A stretch of 64,000 bases of DNA, taken from Paenibacillus sp. Root52 (GTDB lineage: Bacteria; Bacillota; Bacilli; Paenibacillales; Paenibacillaceae). Of this stretch, positions 25,615 through 34,666 are shown one piece after another. Location: contig NZ_LMFO01000034.1 in the NCBI RefSeq assembly GCF_001426865.1, forward strand, positions 3,338 to 67,337, read 5' to 3'. Every line of letters starts with the position of its first letter. Within the stretch, counting starts at the first letter, position 1. The notes beneath the pieces are model-generated. The model searched no databases and had not been told where the DNA came from. It worked only from the letters and a program-made list of their open reading frames with translations. Made by a program: the position numbers and the translations under genes.

Positions 25615-26274
25615 ATGACGAGTACACATTCATCCGTTATATTGTTTCAGGGAGATTCAATTACAGATGGAGGAAGATCCCGTAATGATGACCCGAATCA
25701 TTTTCTCGGTCACGGGTACGCCTATCTAATCGCAAGCAGATTGAGTGTAGATCTAGCAGCTAGACAGCCGCTTTTCTACAATAGAGGTATTAGTGGTGAC
25801 CGCGCATCCGACTTGTATGCACGCTGGAATGAGGATACGTTCAGCTTGAAGCCGGATCTAATTAGCATTCTGATTGGTGTTAACGATGCTTGGCGTAGCA
25901 TGAATGGTGAAGCAAGCGGATTCACCGATCGTCTGGGACGAGCGTATCGCCACCTTTTGGAAGAGACACGTGAAGTGATGCCGGATACGGGGCTGGTGCT
26001 TATGGAGCCTTTTATTTTGCAAACAGGAGCAACCGTAGAAAATTGGGATCGTTGGCAGGAGAGAATTGGCGAATATCAGCACTTGGTTCGTGAGCTCGCC
26101 CATGAATTTGATGCTGTATTTGTACCGCTGCAACAGACATTCAATGATGCACTTCAGCAGGCTGAAGCTGCTTATTGGTTATGGGACGGTGTTCATCCAA
26201 CAGCAGCAGGACATGAACTGATCGCTCGCCAGTGGTTGGATGTAGTACAGAACAGCCCATTGAAAATACAATAA
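25615..26274 (+). CDS. SGNH/GDSL-family esterase
   Basis: 219 residues. Block I FQGDSITDGG (catalytic Ser), block II GISGD (Gly), block III GVND (Asn), block V DGVHPTAAGH (catalytic Asp and His). No signal peptide, so cytoplasmic. Such enzymes often deacetylate oligosaccharides; with the adjacent uronate genes it may remove acetyl groups from pectin- or glycosaminoglycan-derived oligomers. Substrate is inference. Confidence 0.88.
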   Translation: MTSTHSSVILFQGDSITDGGRSRNDDPNHFLGHGYAYLIASRLSVDLAARQPLFYNRGISGDRASDLYARWNEDTFSLKPDLISILIGVNDAWRSMNGEASGFTDRLGRAYRHLLEETREVMPDTGLVLMEPFILQTGATVENWDRWQERIGEYQHLVRELAHEFDAVFVPLQQTFNDALQQAEAAYWLWDGVHPTAAGHELIARQWLDVVQNSPLKIQ

Positions 26275-26428
26275 TATCGTGAGCGGAGGAAGGCGAGGAG
26301 TACTTTCTTCGCTTATTGCAATGCGGTAGGAACAAGTAGGTCGAAGCGAGTAGTTCTTTTTATAAATTGGAAGTTACTCCCTAAAGAGTGTGAAAATGAT
26401 CATATGCATATCAAGCAATAGCTTAAAT

Positions 26429-26442
26429 TGAAATCGGTTACA
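26429..26442 (+). promoter_or_regulatory. cre (CcpA) site
   Basis: TGAAATCGGTTACA matches the cre consensus TGWAANCGNTNWCA at every defined position. It lies 21 nt before the ATG of the heparinase-like gene, near the expected transcription start, which would give carbon catabolite repression. Confidence 0.6.
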
Positions 26443-26462
26443 GTGGTAAGGAGGCTTTTCTC

Positions 26463-28562
26463 ATGACCGTCCATCCTGGACTGAACTGGACGACGAGGCA
26501 GATTGCAGAGGCATTGGAGCAGGGAACCTCGGAAGCTTTAGTAAGCGTTTCCGAGTGGAAAGGCAAGATTGCGAATACACTGGATGATCAGGAATACCGT
26601 GATTTTTGGAAGGACATCGAGTCGTATGCGTTGAGGGCAGGCCGTGAGCCTTTGCCTGAATTATCGTTTACCCTTTTGCGTCAATTCAGGGATACTGGGG
26701 AACGCAAGGCGTATGAAGCGGCCTATTTTGAACGTCGTGGACGAATAGTGGCTCTTAGTGTATTAACGGCTACGTCAAAGACTTCTACATACGTATCTCT
26801 GCTGGAGGATCTGATCTGGAGTGTGTGCAATGAACACACCTGGTGCCTGTCTGCTCACATACCACCTGGAGAAGAAACGAATGCTTACACATGGATTGAT
26901 CTGTTTGCAGCAGAGACGGCTCAGATGCTTGCAGAGATCATGGTCATGCTGGGTGGCATCATCGATGAGCGAGTAGAGCGCCGGGTTCGCTCTGAGATGG
27001 AGCGCCGGATTTTTACGCCGCTATACCGAGAGGATCGAACGTACGGCTGGGAACGTGCAGAACACAATTGGTCGGCCGTATGTAGCGGTGGCTGCGGGGT
27101 GGCTGCACTCCTTCTGCTGGAGGATCAATCGCTTCGGGTTAAAGCTGTAGAACATACCTTGCAAGCAATGGATGCCTTTCTGCATGGCTACGGCGAGGAT
27201 GGCGGGTGTGCAGAGGGCATCGGTTATTGGGTATATGGGTTTGGCTTCTATACGTATTATGCGGAGATGTTACGAATCTTCAGTGCAGGTACACTCGATA
27301 TGTTATCTGAATCTAAGACGAGAGCCATTGCGTTATTTCCCCAGCATATTCATATGTCTGCAGGCACATTTGTTAATTATTCAGACAGTCATGAACGGGA
27401 GGTTATTCCGTCAGGCTTGTTATCGAGGTTAGCTGAGCGAGCGCAAGGGGAAGTCAGCTGGCTGTTGTCCATTCCTCTTTTGACAGATGATCCATGTAGG
27501 CGCTGGGCACATATCGCACGTAATCTGTTATGGACGGATAGGGCTGTACTTAATGGTCATCGTGATCAGGCTGGGCAGCCCCCGTCTCAGACATTTATCG
27601 TTCTGGAGGATTTATCATGGATCATGGGCAAAGCTCAACTGATACGTGCCGAAGAGATGGCAGGGATTGAGGTTGCTTACTCGGTGAAAGGTGGGCATAA
27701 CGATGAACCCCATAATCACAATGATCTGGGACATTTTATTCTTCATGCAGCGGGTGACAACATACTCTGTGATCCAGGTGCAGGTGCGTATACTCAGGCT
27801 TATTTCAGTCCTGGACGGGAGAGTATTCTCCAGATAGGTTCTCAGGGACATAATGTGCCGATCATTGAAGGAACGGTGCAACAATCGGGAAAAGAAGCTG
27901 AAGCAAGGTTGCTTGAAATGAAGCATGCATCTCCACATAGCGTAGCCGTCACCTTCGACCTCACGTCAGCCTATGGGAATGCACCTACATTGGCTCGATA
28001 TACAAGGCAATTTAATTGGAGTTGTCCTCCTTCAGCTCAAGAGGCTGAGCTGTTGGTAGAGGATCATTTTACATGGAAGTCCATCCAAGATCCCGATTAT
28101 ATGAATATGGATATAGATGATGTGGCACGAGCAAGTGAGCTGAATCTGTATGCTGAAGCAAGCACAAATGGAAATACCACTGTAAATGGAAATGCAAGTG
28201 TGAATGCAAATGAAGATGAGGGTGCAACTCCAAATGCTAGTAGCAGTGCTTATGCTTTTGCATACAAAAATGTGACTCAACGTTTAGTCAGCCACGTCGA
28301 ACCTGTTTTCCATGATGGTATGATCCATTGGAAGACCGATAAAGCCTTGGTGAGCATGACCTATGAACCGGAACACAGCTCGGACCGTTGGGTTGCTCGA
28401 CTTGAAGTGGTGGATACGGTTGACCATGATCATCTTCCCCTGAGGCTATATGTTACGGAGCTTGTCTTGGTGCGTACATCCAGTCAGGGTATGAAAACCA
28501 CAGTTTCATCTGTGCAGGAGACCTGGTGCAGAATGAAGTTTATCACTCAGCCTAGAGTGTAG
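26463..28562 (+). CDS. Heparinase II/III-family polysaccharide lyase-like protein
   Basis: 699 residues without signal peptide. N-terminal (alpha/alpha) toroid (for example WERAEHNWSAVCSGGCGVAAL, GYGEDGGCAEGIGYWVYGFGFY) and a C-terminal beta-sandwich with VKGGHNDEPHNHNDLGHFIL and CDPGAGAYT, the conserved heparinase II/III region. These enzymes cleave uronate-containing oligosaccharides by beta-elimination, leaving an unsaturated end that GH88 removes. GH88 follows at 28692. An Asn/Thr/Ala-rich insertion encoded at about 28140-28260 interrupts the beta-sandwich. Ribosome site TAAGGAGG. True substrate unknown. Confidence 0.82.
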   Translation: MTVHPGLNWTTRQIAEALEQGTSEALVSVSEWKGKIANTLDDQEYRDFWKDIESYALRAGREPLPELSFTLLRQFRDTGERKAYEAAYFERRGRIVALSVLTATSKTSTYVSLLEDLIWSVCNEHTWCLSAHIPPGEETNAYTWIDLFAAETAQMLAEIMVMLGGIIDERVERRVRSEMERRIFTPLYREDRTYGWERAEHNWSAVCSGGCGVAALLLLEDQSLRVKAVEHTLQAMDAFLHGYGEDGGCAEGIGYWVYGFGFYTYYAEMLRIFSAGTLDMLSESKTRAIALFPQHIHMSAGTFVNYSDSHEREVIPSGLLSRLAERAQGEVSWLLSIPLLTDDPCRRWAHIARNLLWTDRAVLNGHRDQAGQPPSQTFIVLEDLSWIMGKAQLIRAEEMAGIEVAYSVKGGHNDEPHNHNDLGHFILHAAGDNILCDPGAGAYTQAYFSPGRESILQIGSQGHNVPIIEGTVQQSGKEAEARLLEMKHASPHSVAVTFDLTSAYGNAPTLARYTRQFNWSCPPSAQEAELLVEDHFTWKSIQDPDYMNMDIDDVARASELNLYAEASTNGNTTVNGNASVNANEDEGATPNASSSAYAFAYKNVTQRLVSHVEPVFHDGMIHWKTDKALVSMTYEPEHSSDRWVARLEVVDTVDHDHLPLRLYVTELVLVRTSSQGMKTTVSSVQETWCRMKFITQPRV

Positions 28563-28691
28563 CGGAGAATCGGTTGGGATTGTCGCTCTTATCGCTATGG
28601 AACGCATGTGAACATGGAAGCGTTGGGTGTGCACCTATTGTAGCAGCCCTATTAATAGACCAAAAAGATTGATTAGAGGAGGATACAACGT

Positions 28692-29822
28692 ATGACAGAA
28701 ACGGCTAATTGGGTAGAAGAAGCATGGCGGCAGGGTGCAGCAAAAGTACTTCGCAACGCAGAGCGGATTAAAGATACCTTTCCACATATTGCTCCGCAAG
28801 GTAGATATGATCAGAATGATCCGGAGTGGTGGACGGCGGGCTTCTGGCCGGGACTACTCTGGCTGGTCCATGAAGCAGCGCCGAATGCTGAGGCGGTTGC
28901 CTCCTTGGCGCGTATTGCTGAAAGCTGTGAGCGCCAATTGGAGGGTTGTCTTCGTGATCCGGACTCTGTCGATCACGATCTAGGGTTCATCTGGCTGCTT
29001 AGTGGCGTAGCCAACTACAGCCAGACGGGCAGCGCAGATGGCAAGCGGCGAGGTATGCTCGCCGCTAATCTACTTGCTGCCCGGTTCCACGTGCGCGGTG
29101 AATTCATCCGCGCCTGGAATTTCAGCTCGTCAACGATGGACACGCGCGGCGTAGCCATCATTGACAGCATGATGAACCTGCCGCTGCTCTACTGGGCGTC
29201 AGAGCAGAGCAGCGATCCGCGCTTCCGCTGGCTGGCGGAAGCACATGCGGACACCGTAGCGCGTGAATTCGTGCGCGAGGACGGGTCCATCTGCCACGTG
29301 GTGGAGTTCGATCCACACACGGGGCAGAAGCTTCGGGAGCATGGCGGCCAAGGCCATGCTCCGGGTTCCGCCTGGGCGCGGGGTACCGCCTGGGCGCTGC
29401 ACGGGTTTGCGCTGTCATTCCGGCATACGGGCGAAGCCCGCTATCTGGAGACAGCGGAAGGCGCGGCCGATTTCTTCCTCGCCATGCTTGGCGAAGAGAT
29501 CGTGCCGATGTGGGATTTCCGCGCACCTGCGGAGCATCAGGTGGCGTGGGACTCGTCCGCTGCGGCCATTGCCGCGAGTGGACTGTTGGAACTCGCGAAG
29601 CTGTCGCCACGCGGAGCGGAATACGCTGCGGCAGGTGAGCGCATCGCTCGTGGCTTGTACGAGCGGTATAGCTCGGGTGAATCGGCAGCTGAGGAAGGCC
29701 TGATTATGCAGGGAACCGTGCATTATCCAGAGGGACGGGGCATTAATGTCCCGATTATCTATGGTGATTATTTCTATATGGAAGCACTGGCGAAGCTGCA
29801 AGGACGTCCCGGGTTCTTTTAA
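28692..29822 (+). CDS. GH88-family unsaturated uronyl hydrolase
   Basis: 376 residues, (alpha/alpha)6 barrel. Catalytic Asp candidates lie in DHDLGF (about 98) and in DTRGVAIIDSMMNLPLLYWA (about 160). WWTAGFWPGLLWL, GSAWARGTAWALHGFA and GDYFYMEALAKL are typical of unsaturated glucuronyl hydrolases. It would hydrate and release 4,5-unsaturated uronic acid from products of the lyase upstream. No signal peptide. The middle of the gene (about 28950-29700) is much richer in G+C than its ends and its neighbours, suggesting a mosaic origin. Confidence 0.9.
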   Translation: MTETANWVEEAWRQGAAKVLRNAERIKDTFPHIAPQGRYDQNDPEWWTAGFWPGLLWLVHEAAPNAEAVASLARIAESCERQLEGCLRDPDSVDHDLGFIWLLSGVANYSQTGSADGKRRGMLAANLLAARFHVRGEFIRAWNFSSSTMDTRGVAIIDSMMNLPLLYWASEQSSDPRFRWLAEAHADTVAREFVREDGSICHVVEFDPHTGQKLREHGGQGHAPGSAWARGTAWALHGFALSFRHTGEARYLETAEGAADFFLAMLGEEIVPMWDFRAPAEHQVAWDSSAAAIAASGLLELAKLSPRGAEYAAAGERIARGLYERYSSGESAAEEGLIMQGTVHYPEGRGINVPIIYGDYFYMEALAKLQGRPGFF

Positions 29823-29886
29823 TTCCTTTCAACAGCCTACTGCAATTATTAATGAGTCATGATAACCAACTTATTCTATAGATAGA

Positions 29887-29968
29887 AAACACAGTGGTTG
29901 AGTGTGCAAAGTAGAGTTTCTGTGGAATCCACAAAAATTCTTACATGAGCACATCTCATCACTGTGTT
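29887..29968. other. Structured intergenic segment
   Basis: Outer arms AAACACAGTG (29887-29896) and CACTGTGTT (29960-29968) enclose two further small hairpins, TGTGGAATCCACA and ATGAGCACATCTCAT. It may be the end of the GH88 transcript or a small RNA. No T run follows directly. Confidence 0.35.
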
Positions 29969-30115
29969 GTTTGTTTATGCCGCAAATATAGAGAACATAG
30001 AAGGTCGCTTAGCTTTCAACGGAGTAGCATGCATAGTAATATCCTTCCGTTCATTTCATATTGGTTCAAATTCAGTCTGTAAATTATCGAGATACTAGGT
30101 TAACTGTTGAAGGAT

Positions 30116-30745
30116 TTACGGTGTGCGCTCGTGCGCGTCTCTATGTTCCAGGCTACGTCTCAAAATAACAAAATCCGCTGAAGATTGATCCGGATAACGC
30201 TGCGGGATGATCTCCTGCACTTTGAATTCCGGATAATCGTACAGATAATGGAACAGATTGCGATCTTGGATCGTATCAACGCCTGGGTTTCCTGTCCCTT
30301 TCAGCCGGGTGTAGAGGACAACCCACTCTCCAGAGGCATGCAGGATATCATACAGTGTATTCCGGAAATCCTGTTCATCTGTAATGTGGTAGAGTACATC
30401 GAGACAGATGGTCAGATCCGCCTGAAGAAAACCTCGGTTAATCCACAGACCGGGTGTATATAACATGAAGCTTTTGGATGTATCGCTCGCAAACTTAGAA
30501 GCACATAAACGAACGGACGATGCTGCTACGTCCATGCCGAGATATGTACCATAGTTCATGTATTGCAGCTGATTACCATCCCCACATCCAAACTCAATTA
30601 CGCTGGTGATACCTTCTCGCTGAATGAGCTCATTGACGACCTCAGCCTTAAATTCAGCCAGCACCCCGTAAGAGCCTCTCCCTGACGTTTCTCCTGAGCG
30701 ATACGTTTGCTCCCAATATTCAATGTAGTCGAAAGACTTCGTCAT
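30116..30745 (-). CDS. SAM-dependent methyltransferase (class I)
   Basis: 209 residues from ATG 30745 (GGGGGA, 5 nt). The SAM-binding motif VIEFGCGDGNQL, the acidic residue in GMDVAASSV and the motif LTICLDVLYHITDEQDF form a methyltransferase_23/12-like Rossmann fold. No partner gene is evident, so the substrate is unknown. It is divergent from the Big_2 repeat protein. Confidence 0.82.
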   Translation of the reverse strand: MTKSFDYIEYWEQTYRSGETSGRGSYGVLAEFKAEVVNELIQREGITSVIEFGCGDGNQLQYMNYGTYLGMDVAASSVRLCASKFASDTSKSFMLYTPGLWINRGFLQADLTICLDVLYHITDEQDFRNTLYDILHASGEWVVLYTRLKGTGNPGVDTIQDRNLFHYLYDYPEFKVQEIIPQRYPDQSSADFVILRRSLEHRDAHERTP

Positions 30746-30942
30746 CGTTGTCCCCCAATCATCCATCAATTTCAATTGCCGCTATAATAGCGTATGCGGG
30801 AACTTATCCTATATGATCTTGAGTGCTTTTTGCGTCACAATAAGAATTAATTCCCACTAATTTTCCTGAAAGTCTAAACATCTGGAAAGAACCTGCCGAC
30901 ATTAAACGTAAGGAAAAAAATGATTACAATCGGGGGGAAATG

Positions 30943-33330
30943 ATGTTAAAGCCAAGATTGACCAAGTATATGGTGATGATGCTGGTACTGGTACTGAGTA
31001 TTTCCAACGTAGGCCTGGCCGCTGCGGCAGATAAAGAACTATCCAAAATTGTCTTGTCTAAAAATGAGTTGTCGCTCGAAGTGGGTGATTCGACTTCAGT
31101 GACGGCCACAGGGGTATATAGCGATAATACATCGCAGAGTGTGACGATCAGCTCGGAATGGAACAGTAGTAACCCTTCAGTTGCAACGGCTGGAAGTACT
31201 GGAACGGTTAGTGCCAAAGCTGAGGGTGAAGCGACGATTACGGTAATTTATCAAGGCAAACAAGAAACGATTCATGTCAACGTGACGAAAAAGGTCAAAG
31301 CGCTATCCAAGGATGTACAGAAGCTGGATCTGCGAATCGGATCTTCAAAGAAGATCAATCTAACAGCAACATACAGTGACAACACGGTAGAGGAAGCAGC
31401 AGCGAAAATTGCCGAGTGGTCCTCTAGTGATGACAAAGTAGCGACTGTAGTGAATGGTGAGGTTACCGGCCAAAGTGCAGGTACAGCCGTGATCACAGGT
31501 AAGGTTGGTAAACAAAGCGTAACGGTAGATGTTAACGTTGAAGTGGTTAAACGTGTAGATGTGAATAAGAAACAGATCAATCTGTTATTGAATGGTCAAG
31601 ATGATGTAGAGCTGACGGCAACATATCCAGATGGTTCAACAAAAGTTGTGACTGAGCTTGCAGAGTGGACTACGAGCAACGAGAAGGTAGCAGATGCAAT
31701 TAAAGGTAAAATTAAAGGTTACGCTGCTGGTTCAGCCAAAATCACAGCAACTTACGGTACGAAGTCCGTAACGATTGATGTTGATGTTGATCTGACGAGC
31801 AAACTGAGCGCAAGTAAACAAAGCGTGTTCTTGCGTGTCGATAGCACAAACCCAGAGAGCGATAGTACAGCAGACATTGTACTAACGGCTTCTTATCCAG
31901 ATAGTGCGGATAAGCCGGTCACAGATCTTGCTACATGGACATCCAGCAATGAGAAGGTAGCTACTGTATTCAAAGGCAAAATTACGGCTGTGGGCAGTGG
32001 ATCAACTACGATCAAAGCGACACACAGCGGTAAAACGGTAGAGATTGCAGTGGATGTAGATACAGCGAGATACCTCGATATCGATGGTGTTGAGGACAAG
32101 GTTGCGATGAGCCTTGCTGATAATACCAAAACCAAGAATCTTGTCGTAAAAGCAGAATATATCGACGGAAGTAAAGAAACCGTAACGTCTAAAGCAACAT
32201 GGACTTCCAATAATGCAGATGTCGTTTATGTATCTAACGGCGAACTGATCGCATACAAATCCGGTACAGCGACCATTACCGTTGCTTATGGCGGCAAAAC
32301 CGTTAAATTCACGGTCAATGTTGATGTAGCGGACAAGTATGAGATGGAGAAGAAAAAGGCTTCCGTCGCAGTAGGTGGCACGTTTGCTGCTAAAGTTTTC
32401 GCCGTGTTCGGTGAAATCTCCAAGGATGTATCTGAGGATGCAACATGGAGCAGCAGCAGTGAAAAAATCGCTGAAGTTGACAGCAAAGGTAATGTAACGG
32501 GTGTAGCAACGGGTAAAGCGACGATTACAGCCAAAATCGAAGGAAAAACATTGACGTTGCCAGTAGAAGTTGGCATGGCTAGTGATCTGGAAGCAGATGA
32601 GAACTTCGTTGTGTTGTCTACGAAGGAAACGAAACAAATCGAGCTTACTGCTACGGATGAGGATGGATTGACGAAAGACGTATCCTCTGAAGCAACTTGG
32701 AAATCAAGTAATGCACGTGTGGCTGATGTGAAAAAAGGCGTTATTACGGCGAACAGCAGTGGTAAAGCAAACATCACAGCAGAGTATGGTTCCAAGAAAG
32801 TCACCATTCAGGTTGAGGTTGACGTAATCTCACGGATTGAAGCATCCGTGCCAGCACTTTCTCTAAAATCAGGAGACACTGAAAACCTGACCGTTACCGT
32901 CCTATTGAGTGATGGTAGCGAACGTGATGTAACGGATAAAGCAGAATGGAAAACAAATAACTACAAGGTTGCACAGGTGAGCAAAGGCGCTGTAAAAGCT
33001 ATCGGTTCAGGTAAAGCTAAAATTACAGCAAAGTATGGCAGTAAATCGGTTACGATTGCGGTGGATGTAGATACGTTGAAATATCTGCAAACTGACAAAG
33101 TTACACTGACGATGAAGCCAGGTGACAAAGCGACCGTAATTGCAACAGCAACATTTGCAGATGGTAGCGAAGCAGACGTATCCAAGCCAGCGCTGTGGAA
33201 GTCTTCTCGTATTGCGACAGCATCGGTGAAGGACGGCGTTATTCAAGCGAATGGTAAGGGTAAAGCAACAATTACGGTCACCTATGCTGGCGTGAAAACA
33301 AAAGTGACGATCGTTGTTGAAGCGAAGTAA
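30943..33330 (+). CDS. Secreted protein with nine Big_2 immunoglobulin-like repeats
   Basis: 795 residues. Signal peptide (MVMMLVLVLSISNVGLAAAA) followed by nine tandem bacterial Ig-like group 2 domains of about 85 residues; each has the pattern ...TATYxDGS...W.SSN..VA.V..G.ITA...G.ATITA.YGGK.V.V.VDV. The repeats diverge in sequence and carry no LPXTG, SLH or other anchor, so it may be released or bound to other surface polymers. Rich in Lys, Asp, Ser and Thr. ATG 30943 is preferred over 30940 because of spacing to GGGGGG. Probably an adhesin or surface-matrix protein. Confidence 0.9.
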   Translation: MLKPRLTKYMVMMLVLVLSISNVGLAAAADKELSKIVLSKNELSLEVGDSTSVTATGVYSDNTSQSVTISSEWNSSNPSVATAGSTGTVSAKAEGEATITVIYQGKQETIHVNVTKKVKALSKDVQKLDLRIGSSKKINLTATYSDNTVEEAAAKIAEWSSSDDKVATVVNGEVTGQSAGTAVITGKVGKQSVTVDVNVEVVKRVDVNKKQINLLLNGQDDVELTATYPDGSTKVVTELAEWTTSNEKVADAIKGKIKGYAAGSAKITATYGTKSVTIDVDVDLTSKLSASKQSVFLRVDSTNPESDSTADIVLTASYPDSADKPVTDLATWTSSNEKVATVFKGKITAVGSGSTTIKATHSGKTVEIAVDVDTARYLDIDGVEDKVAMSLADNTKTKNLVVKAEYIDGSKETVTSKATWTSNNADVVYVSNGELIAYKSGTATITVAYGGKTVKFTVNVDVADKYEMEKKKASVAVGGTFAAKVFAVFGEISKDVSEDATWSSSSEKIAEVDSKGNVTGVATGKATITAKIEGKTLTLPVEVGMASDLEADENFVVLSTKETKQIELTATDEDGLTKDVSSEATWKSSNARVADVKKGVITANSSGKANITAEYGSKKVTIQVEVDVISRIEASVPALSLKSGDTENLTVTVLLSDGSERDVTDKAEWKTNNYKVAQVSKGAVKAIGSGKAKITAKYGSKSVTIAVDVDTLKYLQTDKVTLTMKPGDKATVIATATFADGSEADVSKPALWKSSRIATASVKDGVIQANGKGKATITVTYAGVKTKVTIVVEAK

Positions 33331-33409
33331 ACTCTTCTTTAAAAACGAGGTAAATAACAGTAGGCATGTTGGATGAAGTACTAGCTACAACATACTAAGA
33401 TAACAAAAG

Positions 33410-33457
33410 AAAAACGGTGATACCTGTTCTTGTGAGCGGGTATCACCGTTTTTTATT
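33410..33457. terminator. Terminator after the Big_2 protein gene
   Basis: AAAACGGTGATACC (33411-33424) with GGTATCACCGTTTT (33439-33452) and a T run of 6 or more; A-rich on the left flank, so it may also serve the convergent chromate genes. Confidence 0.93.
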
Positions 33458-33517
33458 GTGCTAATGTTTATAAAAATATTATAACGAGCAATTCGTCTTC
33501 ACAAGTGAGCAGTTGAA

Positions 33518-34063
33518 TTACATGAAATGAGGCAGAACGAATGCGCCGTATGCAAAGGCAATGACAATCAGAATAGCAGGGTGAAGCTTGGTTTTGGTCA
33601 TGACCCATAGCGAGATTCCAGCAATAATTAAGGTTTGCCAGATGCCGATCGACTCGGTGGAGACTTGGCCGAACTCCCAGGTGAGCAGAATCATGAGCAC
33701 GGCAATGACGGGCTGTACTAACAGCGTCATACCTTTAACCTTTGGAGAAGTACGGTATTTGTTAAGTAAGCGTAGCAACAGAATTAGCGCAACGGCCGAA
33801 GGCACAATCGTAGCGAAGCTGGCAATGAATGCACCAAACCAGCCGGCAACCTGATAACCGACAAAGGCAGCAATCTTCGTGGCGATTGGCCCTGGGAGCG
33901 CATTACTAATAGCAAGCACATCACCGAATTGCTCTGTCGTCAACCACTTGTAGTGATTCACGATCTCTTCTTGCATAAGCGGAATGGAGGCTGGACCGCC
34001 CCCGTATCCTAATATATTGGCTACAAAAAATCCCCAAAATAACTCCCACCATGCCTGTACCAT
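33518..34063 (-). CDS. Chromate transporter, half-size subunit
   Basis: 181 residues, CHR domain with NILGYGGGPASIPLMQEE and ISNALPGPIATKIAAFVGY, and about 5-6 membrane helices. Half-size CHR proteins work as pairs; the partner is encoded just upstream (gap of 3 nt). Known pairs of this type (Bacillus YwrA/YwrB) export chromate, though the physiological substrate may differ. Confidence 0.9.
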   Translation of the reverse strand: MVQAWWELFWGFFVANILGYGGGPASIPLMQEEIVNHYKWLTTEQFGDVLAISNALPGPIATKIAAFVGYQVAGWFGAFIASFATIVPSAVALILLLRLLNKYRTSPKVKGMTLLVQPVIAVLMILLTWEFGQVSTESIGIWQTLIIAGISLWVMTKTKLHPAILIVIAFAYGAFVLPHFM

Positions 34064-34066
34064 CGT

Positions 34067-34654
34067 CTAGGACACCCCCTTATCGGCGTTGTCCTTCGAC
34101 TTGAAGCGCTGAACCACATCGAAATGGAAGAACCCGTAAACTAGAAAGACAGCGATAACGATGCCCGGGTGAACGTCTAGTAGCAACAAGAGTACAAATG
34201 CAATGACCCCAAATAGAAGGGCAAAGGTTTTGCCGAGTCCTTTCCACGCTTTCATGGCGAACTCATAAGCCATCATCCCAAGCATGACAAAAATGACCGG
34301 ACGTACCGCTGCCACCATGCCTGCGACGACTTTGGATTCTCGCAAGGCATACATTGAGCCGAGCAGTGCTATAATGGCAATGCTTGTCGGTAGTATATGA
34401 GCTAGCACTGCTACAATCGCGCCCAAGAGACCTTTGGTTTTATAGCCTAAATATGCAATCATTTTGGTCGCAATTGGACCCGGTAGAGCATTAGCGATAG
34501 CTAAAATCTCCCCGAACTCCTCATCACTAACCCATTTATAACGTGTAACGGCTTCATAACGAATCAAGGGAATTACCGAAGGGCCACCGCCATATCCCAA
34601 AATTCCGGTTCGCACCATTCCTGTGACGAGACCGCTATAAACTTTCCAACTCAT
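34067..34654 (-). CDS. Chromate transporter, half-size subunit
   Basis: 195 residues, second CHR half with RTGILGYGGGPSVIPLIRYEAVTRY and IANALPGPIATKMIAYLGY. The two halves are homologous but well diverged, as expected for an antiparallel heteromer. GGAGG with 8 nt spacing to ATG. It follows the Lrp-type regulator gene by 12 nt. Confidence 0.9.
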   Translation of the reverse strand: MSWKVYSGLVTGMVRTGILGYGGGPSVIPLIRYEAVTRYKWVSDEEFGEILAIANALPGPIATKMIAYLGYKTKGLLGAIVAVLAHILPTSIAIIALLGSMYALRESKVVAGMVAAVRPVIFVMLGMMAYEFAMKAWKGLGKTFALLFGVIAFVLLLLLDVHPGIVIAVFLVYGFFHFDVVQRFKSKDNADKGVS

Positions 34655-34666
34655 GCTGTTATCCTC

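Noticed and set aside
29158..29801. Long minus-strand and alternate frames in the GH88 gene.
   Set aside because: High G+C lowers stop codon frequency; Arg/Pro/Ala-rich nonsense peptides.
31272..33246. Many long minus-strand frames opposite the Big_2 protein.
   Set aside because: Produced by the repetitive Thr/Val/Lys codon pattern of the sense gene; no ribosome sites or recognisable domains.
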